NCBI GenBank assembly: GCA_028583605.1
Contig: CM053327.1
Span: 20,137,629 to 20,201,628, forward strand
Direction: 5' to 3'
DNA from: Dastarcus helophoroides
Lineage: Eukaryota > Arthropoda > Insecta > Coleoptera > Bothrideridae
DNA length: 64,000 nt
The position numbers and the translations under genes are program-made. Positions 1-11,984 of the stretch are shown piece after piece (within the stretch, counting starts at the first letter, position 1; every line of letters starts with the position of its first letter). The notes below the pieces were generated by a model. That model saw only the letters and a list, made by a program, of their open reading frames with translations. It ran no database searches and was not told the DNA's origin.

Positions 1-297
1 GACAATGCTCGCCCCGACTCAGCCAATCTGAGACATAAAAAATTAGAGGAAATGCATTCGGCAACATTAGAACACCCTCCTTACAGTTCCGACTTATCAC
101 CATGCTATTAACATATGTTTGGGCCAGTGAAAGAAGTTTTAGGAGGTGAGCGATTTCATGATGATGCTGCTGTTGAGACATTTGTGCGCAATTGGCTGTA
201 ACCATGCCTCCCTTCTTTTTATGATGATGACATTAAAAAACTTCCCATCCGTTGGGAAAGATGCATAACAAAATCGAGAGATTATGTAGAAAAATAG
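1..297 (+). pseudogene. mariner-like transposase, C-terminal fragment (broken)
   Basis: Reading frame 1 from the first base gives a mariner transposase tail. It opens with DNARP, the second catalytic Asp motif, followed by HPPYSSDLSPC, then GGERFHDDAAVETFVRNW, and ends KKLPIRWERC...DYVEK with a stop at 295-297. Two in-frame stops (109-111 and one after the NWL word) break it. At the third catalytic position the family has C-D-Y-H, but here the codons read Cys-Tyr-stop-His, so the third Asp is lost. The N-terminal two thirds lie left of the window. No right terminal repeat could be identified after the stop. The family call rests on motif order. It is a dead copy. Confidence 0.85.
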
Positions 298-1339
298 TTA
301 ATAACTTTCACATATGCATCTTGTACTTATAACGTTTTAAAAACAAAAGTCTGGTTTATACTTGATTTACCCTCGTAACTCGTACAAGAAGATTAAGTTT
401 CATCTTTGGCAGATTAGGATTAAGGGATGGCATCAATCCTCACATCATATAGTTTAAAGAGTATTCATTGCGAATAGTGAATAGCTCTAGTTTAAATCTT
501 TAACTGATATTATCTAATATTATTATGTTTGTCTCCTAACTTTCCTCGGTTTCATTAAGAACCGAGAGATTCGTCTAATCTAACCTCTTTAATTAAAGGC
601 ATAGAGAAAATATGTTAACCAGTAAAAAATGAATAGAAACTAGAATACACTTCATAAATACCAATGGTTCAAAACATGCATTTTACTAATAAATAGGAAG
701 CCTCAGAATTCTCGAGAAACTCAAAAATACTAAAAGAATATTATGTACAACTAATTTATAATTAACAATTTAAATTAAAAATGCTTTGTTTTACTAATGT
801 GAGAAAGTCTTTTAGTAAGAAAGAGACGCTTTTCCTGGTAAGCAATTTCTTAGCAGAATAATTTCTGAAACATAGTTGATAATAATTTGAGCGACGACAT
901 GAGCTCTTGTATAAAAAAACGCAAGACTTCAATATGTTATTGACGCGGGTTTCAACTAACTTCTACGAAAAAGAGACTCAAGTTCAAGTCTTGAAACGGT
1001 TTGATGTAAATTATTTGTACAGAATAAATATTTAGCGATTTTGGATTAAAAAGTCTAATTCATAAGCCAATCTTGGTTTAGGTTGAAAACTAAGAGAAAT
1101 ATTTTTTTTTTTTGGGGAATTGGTTTCTTTCGGTCAATTGACATAGTAAAATATAAAAAAAACTCAATTTTGAATTAAAATCGTTACATTACTTAAATAA
1201 ATAATTTCTACTTTAAATAATTTTAAATTTTGTGTAGGAACACTTCATTTTAGTTATATCAGATTGTTGCTCCCTTCTCAGGTTGTAAAATATAGAAAAC
1301 ATAACGTTAAACGAATATACGAGCCAATAAAATTTGAGG
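298..1339. other. AT-rich non-coding stretch
   Basis: No open frame, RNA gene or repeat that I recognise. The first part probably includes the 3' end of the mariner copy. Short A/T runs only. Confidence 0.5.
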
Positions 1340-1700
1340 AGACACAAAGAAGCAAATGCGAGGTCGACAAGCCACAGTACATAATCCTTTACCCTCGAAG
1401 CCTTACTTTAGCCCGCTGAGATGGCAAGATATAGGAAACCGTAATTCGCGAGTGAAAATCACTTGAATTTTTCGGGTAAGGTCAATTACGGCATCTAATG
1501 TTAAAATAAATAGAGCAGAGTGATTGGAGGTTTGAGCCAGTATCAAATTAGTGGGGTGGCCAGGAGAGGGGATGGAAAGCTGAGGCTTAGTGGCCGCAAA
1601 GCTCTCAGACCGACGCGGGCTTCGCCGCGACGCCAGCTTGATCCGAATAAACCTGGCAAAAGCTGTTTTTAAGCTCCGTACCTTTTTTCATGGACTTAAC
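1340..1700. other. GC-richer, CpG-bearing block upstream of Pitx
   Basis: This block stands out from the AT-rich surroundings. Around 1590-1640 there are many CpG dinucleotides (GACGCGGGCTTCGCCGCGACG). A 60-codon open frame at 1590-1772 shows no recognisable domain and I do not call it a gene. Because the Pitx start-codon exon begins at a splice acceptor at 10720-10721, a 5' non-coding exon and promoter must lie upstream. This block is one candidate, but nothing in it proves transcription. It could equally be a conserved regulatory element or an old insertion. Confidence 0.3.
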
Positions 1701-4700
1701 AGACTTTTGGTCTTTGTTCACGTCGCACCTGGATTTACTTACAATCTTTTAAGTGATCCCGCCACTGAGTGATTTTCTAACTGATTTGTGCATCTCGATC
1801 ACTTTCCGAATCCCACATATCCTATAAAACTTTAATGACAATGGTGGCTTTCGTTAAATTAATTTGCAGACTAAAATTTGGTAAGATTTTGTTGACGTTA
1901 TTATTAGCATCCTATGACTTGAATGTTTCTGCAATAAAACCATCTGGTAACGTTCCATTTTTCTAAGGCCACATTCTCAATGCCAACTGCTAGGATATAC
2001 CTAGACATGGACTGTTAATTCAGGAAAGGACATAGTTAATGTCGTACGTTAGCTTCTAAGATATTATAAAATCCCCTTTCATATGATCAACTTGATATAT
2101 ATTTCTCAGAAAAATGGATAATTTATACGATTGTTAAAGTGCGCTCCTTAATAATAAATTACTTCCAAAGAATATGGTTGTGATTTAATGGAATTATTTT
2201 ATAATTTTTAAGGTTGAATACATGTAAAAGGTGACAAAAACTAACACAAAATCGACAGATCCGAGCGATTTTTTTAATAAAATATATGTTTACTTTGTTT
2301 CTGAAAATTATGTCTTACTTTATATGCGCATTGTATGTTTAAAGGCAAAGTCTTTAGCAAAAGTAATACGCTAATTATGACAATAAGATGTAAAACGTTG
2401 ATGAATAAGATGAGACATTTGAAATAGGTTTTAGAAATAATAATCCCTTTGGGCCCGGGTAAGCAATGATTCCCTACTCAAATAAAAAATTAAAAGAGCT
2501 ATTTTAATGTCATAAGCTGAAAAATATAAGGCGATAGGCAAAGAATTAACATATAAGACTGAATTCTAATAATAGATTGTAACGAATTGTGAAATTAAAA
2601 GTGTATAGACAGCTTTAGTAGATGTTTACTACTAGAAGCTTTTGGGGGGTTTAGCCAAAATTGTATCTAATGTTTACAGGTAACTGGTGACTATTAAGGT
2701 GGTACGTAACTGTACGTTCGAAATATCAAATGCCTAGAAAACGAACATCACACAGATCAACTACGAATATAAAGCTTGTAATCGCACTCTGATTTAACTA
2801 ATTATAAATTAAGTGTTATTACTAGTTATACAAATAAATTGTCCTGTTAAATAAAACCAATAACAACCCACAGTGTTTGGACTATTCGACCGTTAACTCG
2901 TAACAAAATCATTATTAGAAAAAAAAACTAAATTTTGATGAAGGTATTTGCTTTAAGCAGATTCCTTTTTTCGTACTTGGATTAGAAATTGTTGTGAACG
3001 GTTTGGGTTCGCAGAATCTGTTGTTGATATTTTTTGCTTATACTACTTGGAATTGTTTGATATTCTTAATTGATAAACTCTATTTAACAATAAACACAAC
3101 AAAATAAAGTATGGACATTGAACAATGTCTAGAAAATTTTGTCTGGTAGGAGAATATGCAATTGTCATTCATTAATCTATATTTAACGTTTATATATTTT
3201 TATTTTCCTATTAAAATTATTGCATCTCATTTAACACGTGTTAAAAATGAAATAATCTTAATCCTGGTATTAACCGAGTTACTTTTAACACTGGTGCCAA
3301 CAATTTACAATGTAATTTTTAAATGTCAAATTAATAAAATAAAAATGTTTTGTAAAAGACCATCAATTAGGAATATTTGCAATAAATTTAAATGTAGGTC
3401 CATTACACATCAAAAACCATTAGAAATATTAAGGCTGTATTTGAATTTGAGCAAGCAACAGCAAATAAAGATGTAAAATCTTTTGTTCAGGGCATAAATC
3501 TTTGACATAGTGGATCGTCCATCAACAACTAATGGCGAGCAACTCCAATGATGTTCAAACATTTGCTCCGGCAAATTTTTTCAATCTGTCAACCAGCCAA
3601 AAAATGATAATCGCAAAATAGTGGAATTCTGTGAAGATTAGTTTTTTAAATAAAACACTCTGTATATTATTACTCTTTTAAAATCCTCGTATTTTTCTGA
3701 TTTTAAATATTTAAACTATCGCTGGATGTATTTCGTGTACAAAGTTAATGACTAAACAAAAGGAAAGCCCATCTAGTTAACAGGTTTCCATAAATTTCGC
3801 GCCTTGGTACTAGTCCACGGCCCCTTAGGGGCACGCGCTTGCCTGTTTGAGAATTGCTAATTACATAGAACCAAACCTTGGAAAAGAATCGCACCACAAG
3901 GCAGAAAAAAACCAAATCTACACCAATAAACTGACTTCAACAATTACCAAAAAAAAAATGAATAATTCCGCAATATTTGAAATATCCTTCTATAATCCAC
4001 CTCGATTTCGCTTTATATCATTATCGGAGGGTCAGTAGTTTGCTTGACCATTGTTATGTAAACCTAGTGTCACATACTCTATAAATATTCTATGCAATAT
4101 CCTATATAAATATCTGATTTATTCTCATCTCCCATACAAAGCTTCTGTTAAAGGCGTATTTAGTAGATTCAGCTGTTCATTCCTAAGTGTAAATTGTGGT
4201 AGTATTTACAAACTATGGAATTTTTATCCGCCAACGCTGCTGTAAAACTAAATCTATCCAGATTCTCCAAGTTAATTTGATATGTGCACTTGCAGCATTC
4301 CTCTTTATTATTGCCTTTGTCTTTCATGTTAATAGTTTCTTAATTATGACATTGAGTAATATTTTGGTTAAAATTTACTATTGTGAGCTGTGGCGTAAAT
4401 TGTAAAATACGAGATGACACACAGAGCAATGTCAAGCTCAGTAAGCACAAATCCATCTCGTTTGTTTGCGTATCTTTTATCATGTCAACTTTTTTCATAA
4501 CGAAGGGAAACGCGATTTGAGCTTTTTTCCTTTTTTGTTGCTTGTATAAAATAGATGATCTTCGCAAATTTCATTGACAACACCTGACTATGTAGTCAGT
4601 CAAATAAATATACTAGCTACGAAAAAAAGTTTAGCAAACAAATTTTAGTTTTCGAGTTTGCCTTTTAGTAACTCCATGACCCTTTTATCAATCCCGTTGA

Positions 4701-5649
4701 AATTTGAAACGGATATTCAGTTTATTAAGGCCTATTATGTCCTAGAATCTTAGTGTCAGCGTCAACGATATGCTCTGCCCACTTACCCATTTTATTGATC
4801 AGAACTTTTACCATGATCGTACTCTTTTTTAAACGAAGAGCTCCAGACAAAGAGTAGTTTAATTCCAAAAAAAATGTCTCTCGAAAAAATTGTCTGAGAT
4901 AATCGTTCTTGAGAAAAATCACTATTTGATTCCTATTTCTTTAGGTTTGTGTAGTGAGCACGAGTGCTCAATGGGCGATGGAAACAAAACGTTTAATCTT
5001 GTCAGGTCATCAAGTAATGTCATTATGATATTAGGGAATTTGATTGCTTTTATAAAATGTGCTACACATTTCGATAATCTTCACCAGCTAGCTTGTCAGA
5101 TCCTTGCATCCCCCTCCACCCTCGAAAAACATCCTAGCCGTGCTAATGCATTAAGCTACAGTTTATTTGGTCACATTTTATTTTTCTTATTGGGTTTGAT
5201 GTTTCATTTATTTAACAAACAACGAAATTCTAAAGCGATTAAATTTGTAATAAATTCCCAATGCAACATAACTCAGGTAAAAGACCAACTACTGTAGAAT
5301 TTGGTGTACATTTCATTCACACATCGATGTTATAATATACTGTTTATCGTACCTTTATGATAGTGATTACACTGCATTATTTACAGGTATTGAACTGACA
5401 TGTTAAACATAATTATCTCGTCATCAAGTTGATATTCTATAATTATAGAGATTTGCCTAGATAATGCTTTAAAAATTGGAATTAGGTTATAACAAAGATT
5501 TCCAAAAATATTTTCATTTATGGGATGCAATAAAGATAAGCACTATCGATTCACAGAACCATTGATTACTAAAGTCAAATTTTTATGTGAATTAGTCATG
5601 TCATACGAAACTGTTTTATTTGTATAAGTTATTGAAAGTAAGATATTAA
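1701..5649. other. AT-rich non-coding stretch
   Basis: Nothing convincing. Open frames at 3156-3476 and 4890-5297 are AT-driven, show no domain, and the longer one starts at TTG. A short GC-richer patch lies at 3790-3845. No terminal repeats were seen. Confidence 0.5.
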
Positions 5650-5712
5650 AAATTCGGTCAAGTGCGAATCCGACTCCCAATGGAAGGAATCTTGGGACGC
5701 AAATAGGTTATA
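5650..5712 (+). repeat. fragment resembling a widespread insect dispersed repeat
   Basis: The words TTCGGTCAAGTGCGAATC and CGACTCCCA resemble a short repeat common in many insect genomes (core CGGTCAAGTGCGAGTCGGAC, recalled from general knowledge). A shorter, more diverged match lies near 53588. The fragment is about 60 bp with no visible ends. The family assignment is from memory only. Confidence 0.4.
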
Positions 5713-6236
5713 GAGAAATTTAAAAACATATATTTTCTTTACTTTATGATTGCCTTTTATTCTAATCTAAATGGCATATCTCCAGTCTATTATTTATAAG
5801 AATAATATGAATAGATAAATTGATGTTTCACTAAAGTTATTTGTCGCTTTCCTGCAATATTCATGTGTGTAAATATTTCAAATTTTATTTTTCAGCATGC
5901 GTATTGTACACTTCAAAAATAGAAAAGAATGTTATACTTTTTTACATTTTACATTTTTCATCACAATTTAAAAACAATACTTAGAATGCGCAACTAAAGC
6001 ACTTTTATATACCATAATGTCTCGATTATGTCACCAATTCTTTAAATTTTGGATGTTCCTGTAAGGAAAATGTTTTAGTATCTTCAACATTACTTTATTT
6101 CAGATGTATGCAGTTTTTATAACCGTACATACATGAACGAATCTGATCTGCGGATTTAATCCCTAAAGATATATCTGCGCACTTAGCTCATCACAAATCA
6201 AATTTGATGCGCTTCACTAACGTACATACCTGTACA
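5713..6236. other. non-coding stretch before the first hAT element
   Basis: No gene seen. The last 100 bp (6125-6236) are less AT-rich and continue past the hAT insertion at 9053, so 6125-6236 and 9053-9400 were probably contiguous before that insertion. Confidence 0.4.
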
Positions 6237-9052
6237 CAGGCCCGTAACCAGGGGGGCTAGGGGGCTGCAGCCTCCCCGAAATTTTTTGGCTTCATACTAG
6301 ATAGAACTGAACTTTCCAAATGTGCGGCCTTTTTAAAAACCACTTTTAATGGATCATTTTGTTTTTGTACTGAAATGCAAGCATGTTTTTTTTTCAAATT
6401 TGGCGCCATTTCTTATTATTAGAGACCGGATTTTAAACGCAATCAAGCAAGGTAAAAAGGTGAGCAAAATGTTAATTTAGGCAAAAACGAAAAACTAACG
6501 AAGGCATCAAAAAGGTAAAATACTCTAAAAAAAGGCATTAACAGGCCAAAACTCACAATTAACAAAAAAAAAATATTTTGAAATCTGTCGAAAAAAAATA
6601 GATTTTGGGTTATACTCGGGATATTCAGAAGGAGTGTAACATTTTCAAATGAAGTTCTTAAAATTTCGAGTTCATTCTCGAAATTTCACCCTAAACTTAA
6701 AATTTTTACCTTAAACTCATTCGAACATTTTCAATAATTTTGACTTCTGAGATTTCGTTTCTAGAAAAATTTAAACTTTTCTTGAAATTTCTTTTTTTTA
6801 GTATTTTTTGAGATTTAAAACCAAATTTTAAGAAAAACTAGGATTTTGGGATAATAGTTTTACAGCTTTCGGTGTTTCAGTAAAATTTTGAATATTAGGC
6901 CCTTTACTAAAAAATCAAAATCTCTTATAAGCCCTTATTTTGAGGAGACACTTTTTTATAAGTTATTTTTATGAATTTCTTCTATAATTTTTCTAACATG
7001 GCGATTGAACTTAAAAAAAATGACTAAAATGTCGATTATTTTATAAATTTCAAGTTTTACACAAAACTGGAGCATTTTTAAGTTATAAAATTCAGGATTT
7101 TTTTAATAACTTCAACCCATCAGTTTAATTCGAATTTTTTAATTTTTTCAAATAGTTTCAACTTCATATTAAAAAATGTCGAAATTTTTGGTTATGAAGT
7201 TGATTTGTTTATATTTCGATTACGATTTCGAAGATTCAACTTTTTTTTCCAAAATTCGACTTCCAAATGAAAACTTCCAAAAACAATATTGAAATTTCTA
7301 TTTTAGTTATCAAATTTCAGCTTTAATTAAAACATTTTTTACTTTTAATTACGACATTTCAACTTTAAATTCATATTTTTAGAAAATTTGTAAAATGTAA
7401 AATGTAAAACTTTTTACGACCAGTTTCAAAATGTCAAGATTAAAGTCAAAATTTTGAAAAAAAAGAGCCTAATGACTTTAGTTTATTTTCAAAATTTTTT
7501 ACATCAGCACTGGTTCAAAATTTAGACTTCTTCAAAATATTCTGACTTTCTTCCTAGACATTTAATTTAAAAAAATCCAATGGCCATTTTCAGAAAACGC
7601 TAAAAGTTTCAGGAAATATCAAAGTTTATTTTTTGAATTTTGTTCCAAGACAAAATGTTGAGTGTTATTAGTTTTTGTTGACAGATTTTATCTTTTGAAA
7701 ATTAGAGATTTTTTTTTAGAAAATTTTGTCATCATAACCTTTTTTTTTCAAAAATTATAGCTCCTTTTTTCTTCGGATTTAGAGAATAGTTCTAAATGTC
7801 TATTTATTTCCAAAATTTTGAATTTAAAAAATTTTAGATTTCGAGTTGGAACAGGTAAATTTGTTAAGAATTAACATACCCAACTTTTTGTTTGGAAATT
7901 CAAAATTTCTGAAAAAGTTTATATTTTCAGAAATGTTTATTAATGAATTGTGGTTATTTTTAAGTATAAACACGGTCGGAATTAAACTTTTTCTAAAATA
8001 AGTTGGTCCACTCTAAATGTAGACTTTTTTTAGACATTTCGAATTAATATTCCTAATTCAAAAAACTTTAAGTTCAGAATTTCGAAATCTGACATTTTTC
8101 ACAAACATTTTGGCGAAATTTCCAAGTTTCTAGAAAGAATCAAAGCTTAAAAAAATATTTGTGGGCTTGAAGTAAATACCAAGATTTTAAACTTTTTGAG
8201 AAAAAAAGTAAAAGTATTAACATACTTCGCATTTGACAAAAAATCTAATTCAAATTGAAACTTTTCAAAAAAGGGTCGAAATTTTGAGAATAAAGGTAAA
8301 ACCTAAAAAAAAACGACAAATAACTTTAAAGTAAAAACTGTTTTTCGAAATTCAGAAGAATCAAATGCATTTCGACATTGCAAATTCAGATAGCAACAAT
8401 AATTCTCAAAATCGCCCAAAATAAAAAAACTTAGAAATTGAAGTTGTTGCCAGTTAAAAAAAGAGTTGGACACTAAGAGGAAACTTGAACTTAAAAAAAA
8501 AACATCTAATCTTCCAGAATTTAGAAAGAATATCCAAATTCTAAATGTTCGGGTGCAAACTTTAAATTTGAAATAAAAGTTAAAATTATGAATTTAATCG
8601 AAATTCGAAAAGAATTAAAAAAAAAGATTTTTCTGCAGCTGACTTTAAACTGTCTTTATATAGAGCACTTTCTAAAGGCATTTTTCATACGCAAGTGCAG
8701 GTTATAGAAGGCATTTCAAAGATAAATTTTAGAAAAGGAAAACCATTCGAGTAATTTTATCATCTAACCCACACATCTGTTTTTATTTAGAAATTAAATT
8801 AAGCTAATTAGGCAACATTGTTGTTAAATTACTTTTGTCAGAATGTTAGAAGAGTTAGATTCTAGAAATGTTTTTAGTGTATTTTTTATATTGTAGTATA
8901 CTTGTATACAATAATAATATTAATAGTAAAGTAGAATTGGACCGTGGCTTCTTAGCTCTAACCTAAACGCAAACAAAGACTAGGTAGTTTTAGCAGAAGG
9001 ATCGCAGATCCCCCCCCCCCCCCCCCGAAAAAAGATCCTGGTTACGGGCCTG
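6237..9052. mobile_element. non-autonomous hAT-type element, 2.8 kb
   Basis: The ends are a perfect 16-bp inverted repeat: CAGGCCCGTAACCAGG at 6237-6252 and its reverse complement at 9037-9052. The flanking 8-mers are cctgtaca and catgttca, matching at 6 of 8 positions, which fits a decayed 8-bp hAT target duplication. The left end continues into G runs and the right end carries a long C run (9010-9026). The interior (6350-8750) is extremely AT-rich, built of degenerate A/T words such as aaattt and gaaatttt, and has no open frame. There is no transposase, so it would have needed an autonomous relative. The superfamily call rests on the CAGG start, TIR length and TSD length. Confidence 0.8.
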
Positions 9053-9582
9053 CATGTTCACATATTAGATTTTTCAATTAAATCCGACCGTTCAAATCTT
9101 CACGTTAGTGGGTTAATACTCGTCATTTTTGGACGAATAAGACTCGGCTCGCGGCATTTTTGAGTGGAAGATGTCAAAGTCAGAACGAATTAAAACCTTT
9201 AAGGGCCACTACCGAATATATTTAGTCTGTGCAAGATAAGTCTGCCGATCTGCGTATTTATCTTTGCGAATTCAGTCTGTGACTGGGTTCTGTCCAGTAA
9301 AGCAGAGTTAATTCCGCTTATTTCTTATGTGCCAAATCTAATTCGTCCAATAATTCGGCTGGTCTTTGGCCGGCTATTAGATTTAGTAGTTTCCTAGGTA
9401 ATCGATTGGAATGGACCAATAAACAGATAACTAAATAGACTATTCCTTGCATCTTCTTTGCGAAGTATTGGTATTTATATTCATGTTCTTCGCCAATTAC
9501 TTCGAAGAAAAAGTCAATAAAACATGAATAGAAATAAATACTCTTGGCTTTTCCATGTGTGGTATGGTAGGACCCCTTTTTC
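9053..9582. other. unique non-coding segment between two hAT elements
   Basis: This segment is less AT-rich than its flanks and has no open frame. It contains an inverted repeat at 9464-9542 whose arms include TATTCATGTT and AACATGAATA. It could be part of the 5' regulatory region of Pitx, whose start-codon exon begins 1.1 kb downstream. Confidence 0.35.
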
Positions 9583-10502
9583 CAGTGGCGGCTGGTCTTA
9601 AAGAGCGCAAGAGCGCGCGCTCCTCGTGAAATGAGCGATCTATCCTTTTCTGTTTAATGTAAAAGACTTGGATTTATCACATTTTTAAACACAAAATAAT
9701 GACATACTACACATAATAATACTTGTGAATGACTTGGAATCAAATATACCAACGTTCGATTCCATTTTACATATTAAATATTATAAGGAAATTTAAATAA
9801 GTTGGTGCGCGCAGAATTATGCACCTAGCGTGGCTGCCGTGCGATGTCTATCAACGGTCTTCACGGATACGGAGAAATAAACTACAGAACACCACGTTAA
9901 AGCTAGCCCGGGGTACGCCGCTCCGCGCATGTGCGATATTGCCAAATCGTGAGTACGAGTCAGAGTTTGGAGTATGTCAGAGAGTATGTCAGTCTCTGGA
10001 GTATGTAGTTACGTTTATGATGCAAAATGCGTAGGTCCCGGCTGATCTGATTGCGATTGCTAATTGTGCCGCTTCCAGGCCTAACTGCCAATAGTACTGC
10101 TATTCACAAAGAGATAGCAGTACCCATTCTAGGGTCTAATTATTCATTTATAGATTTGGATTTAAACAATTTTGTTGAGAAGGTAATGAAGACTTTATTT
10201 CTTTAAAAGATCGTAGAGCGGATTTTGTTTCAAAAAAATTTTTTTTGTGTTTTTGTAGAGTTTAATTAGAACCTTGTAATAAAATATATTTTATTTTCAA
10301 ATGCAGTTTTCATGAAATGGAAATTATAAAATGGTAATTAAATTTAATTCGTAAAAATACTATTAAATATCACACCTTTTGTGTCACTTTTGTTTCTCTT
10401 AAATTTAATATCTTGCTATGACACTGAAGTTACCTAAACTCTTTAACTACTAATATTTTTGCATCTGCGCACCCCCTGTCAAAAAGTCACCAGCCGCCAC
10501 TG
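9583..10502. mobile_element. non-autonomous hAT element with CAGTGGCGGCTGGT ends
   Basis: A perfect 14-bp terminal inverted repeat, CAGTGGCGGCTGGT, lies at 9583-9596 with its complement ending at 10502. It is flanked by an exact 8-bp target duplication, cctttttc (9575-9582 and 10503-10510), diagnostic of hAT. The 920-bp body has no transposase. A 71-codon frame at 9819-10034 looks fortuitous. The same terminal family occurs at 35441-36673 and probably at 30063. The intact TSD suggests a fairly recent insertion, about 220 bp upstream of the Pitx start-codon exon. Confidence 0.92.
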
Positions 10503-10721
10503 CCTTTTTCACTTATTTATTTCAATGAATTGAAATACTGAAAACTATATTTCATAACATTTCCATGCGGTTACGGATTAGGATAATTGAGAATGCAAGT
10601 TCTTTACCATATTTTTAGAAAAAATCAATTTCTTGGATTGAATATAGTCTCGGTAGATGACTTCTCAGTAACTGTTAAGTGGAATGTTACAAATCCATAT
10701 CTAATATGTCCTTTTTTTCAG

Positions 10722-10769
10722 GTTGGATGAAATCAGTGAAGTGATCTCAAGAAAATAAAGAAACTAAAA
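10722..10769 (+). other. Pitx: Pitx 5' UTR portion in the start-codon exon (spliced)
   Basis: A pyrimidine tract and CAG at 10711-10721 form a strong splice acceptor just ahead of the coding start, so transcription starts in an upstream non-coding exon. The 48-nt leader contains one short upstream frame, ATG at 10727 to TGA at 10742-10744 (five codons). It ends 25 nt before the main ATG and might damp translation. Confidence 0.65.
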
Positions 10770-11043
10770 ATGGAAAGAATAGAAAATTTATCGGATTCTG
10801 CTTTGTGTCTTCAGGATTTAGTAACAGGTGTTACCACGTCGTCGGCTAATTCAGACATTCATGGTGTTCATCACCTACATGACTCTGTCAGTTCTGCGGT
10901 ATCGGTTAGTTCGGCTATAACGGGAATAATGAGTGGTAGTTCGGTACTGGGTCATCACATATCTCCCCACGACCCTGCACATCATCATGGGGTCGTTCCC
11001 CACACACCTAGTTTACATCCTGAACCACTACAAAAATTAAAAC
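10770..11043 (+). CDS. Pitx: Pitx homeodomain protein, coding exon 1 (N-terminus)
   Basis: ATG at 10770 in good context (AAAAATGG) opens 91 codons plus one nucleotide, ending at the donor GTAAGT (11044-11049). The product starts MERIENLSDSALCLQDLVTG, a conserved-looking block. A Ser/Val-rich stretch follows, then a His-rich tract (HHISPHDPAHHHG) and a Pro/His tail ending LQKLK. The exon leaves phase 1, and its single C joins TT of exon 2 to make Leu. The open frame continues a few codons past the donor, but that is intron. The protein is a nuclear transcription factor; in Drosophila Ptx1 acts in gut, muscle and nervous system. The link to the homeodomain exon is inferred from matching phase and strand. 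Intron 1 is 31.7 kb. Confidence 0.82.
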
Positions 11044-11984
11044 GTAAGTTTCAAGAATTATTTATTTTTAATTGATGCTTCGACATTACACAAAGTGATT
11101 CATAAAGAAAGTCTTCAAACTGGAGGTAATAGGGACAAGAGCATAAGTGTCATAAATGTTTTATATAAATGTTGCTGGTTTAAGAGATAAAGGGTGCAAT
11201 TTTTTATTGGAATCTTTTGAAATTTGGCAATTTTATGTTTTTTTGTGGTGATAGAAAGTACCTGTTATTTGTATAAATGTTCCACATGAGGATGCTAGTT
11301 ATTTTCTACTGTTTTGGTACATCAAGTCATATGCTCTGACTGAGATGTTAGGGGAGATGAGATTTTTCTAAAAAAAATCATCTTAATCTCCAAAATTCAT
11401 ATTTTCGAACCCAAATTTGACATTTTAGGAAAAATGTCAAAAATTTCGTGATTATTAGTAGAAAAAGGTCAAAAATCCAAAAAAAATAAGATTTTCTACG
11501 AAAACCCGAAAATTGGATTTCAGTCTCTAAGGGTTCAGTCTTTTGATTTAGACTAAGTATTTTTAGATAAATGTGAAAACTTGAAATTTTGAAATAGTTT
11601 ATTTTAGAGCTACAACTCGAAATATTTTAATTTTTCTTGAAACTTAAATTTTAAGTAAATCTCAAGGAATTTAAAAAAGGTGAAATCTCAATAATTTCAA
11701 GCTACAGCTTGGAAATTAGTGAAAAGTAGATACTTTTGAAAAGACCTGGATTTCAATCTCGAAAGTTGCAATTTAAAGTTAAAATTTTGAATTTTATTTT
11801 GAATTTAGTTGCTCCCTCTTAATTGTGAATTTAAACTTGAAATTTCAAGAAAAATGTCAAAATTAAAGTTATACTCCAATTATTTTAGTGTCGCTTTCTG
11901 TTCTTTTATCTACCTGTTGATAGAACCCTTAAAAGGTCGTGACATGTGAGCCAGTGACATGTCATTGATGTGAGCCTGAATGTA
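11044..11984. other. start of Pitx intron 1
   Basis: This stretch starts at the exon 1 donor. Position 11340-11900 is one of the AT-rich blocks of degenerate aaatttt/gaaattt words that recur through the window. No gene seen. Confidence 0.5.

Noticed and set aside
3156..3476. 106-codon Ile/Leu/Lys-rich open frame
   Set aside because: Composition follows the AT-rich DNA; no domain and no supporting signals.
3480..3665. possible transposase scrap around GTGGATCGTCCATCAACAAC
   Set aside because: No frame gave recognisable transposase motifs; left unannotated.
4890..5297. 135-codon open frame
   Set aside because: It starts at TTG, has no recognisable domain, no splice or leader context, and lies in AT-rich DNA where such frames arise by chance.
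9819..10034. 71-codon frame inside the hAT element
   Set aside because: No similarity to hAT transposase motifs; it is within a non-autonomous copy.
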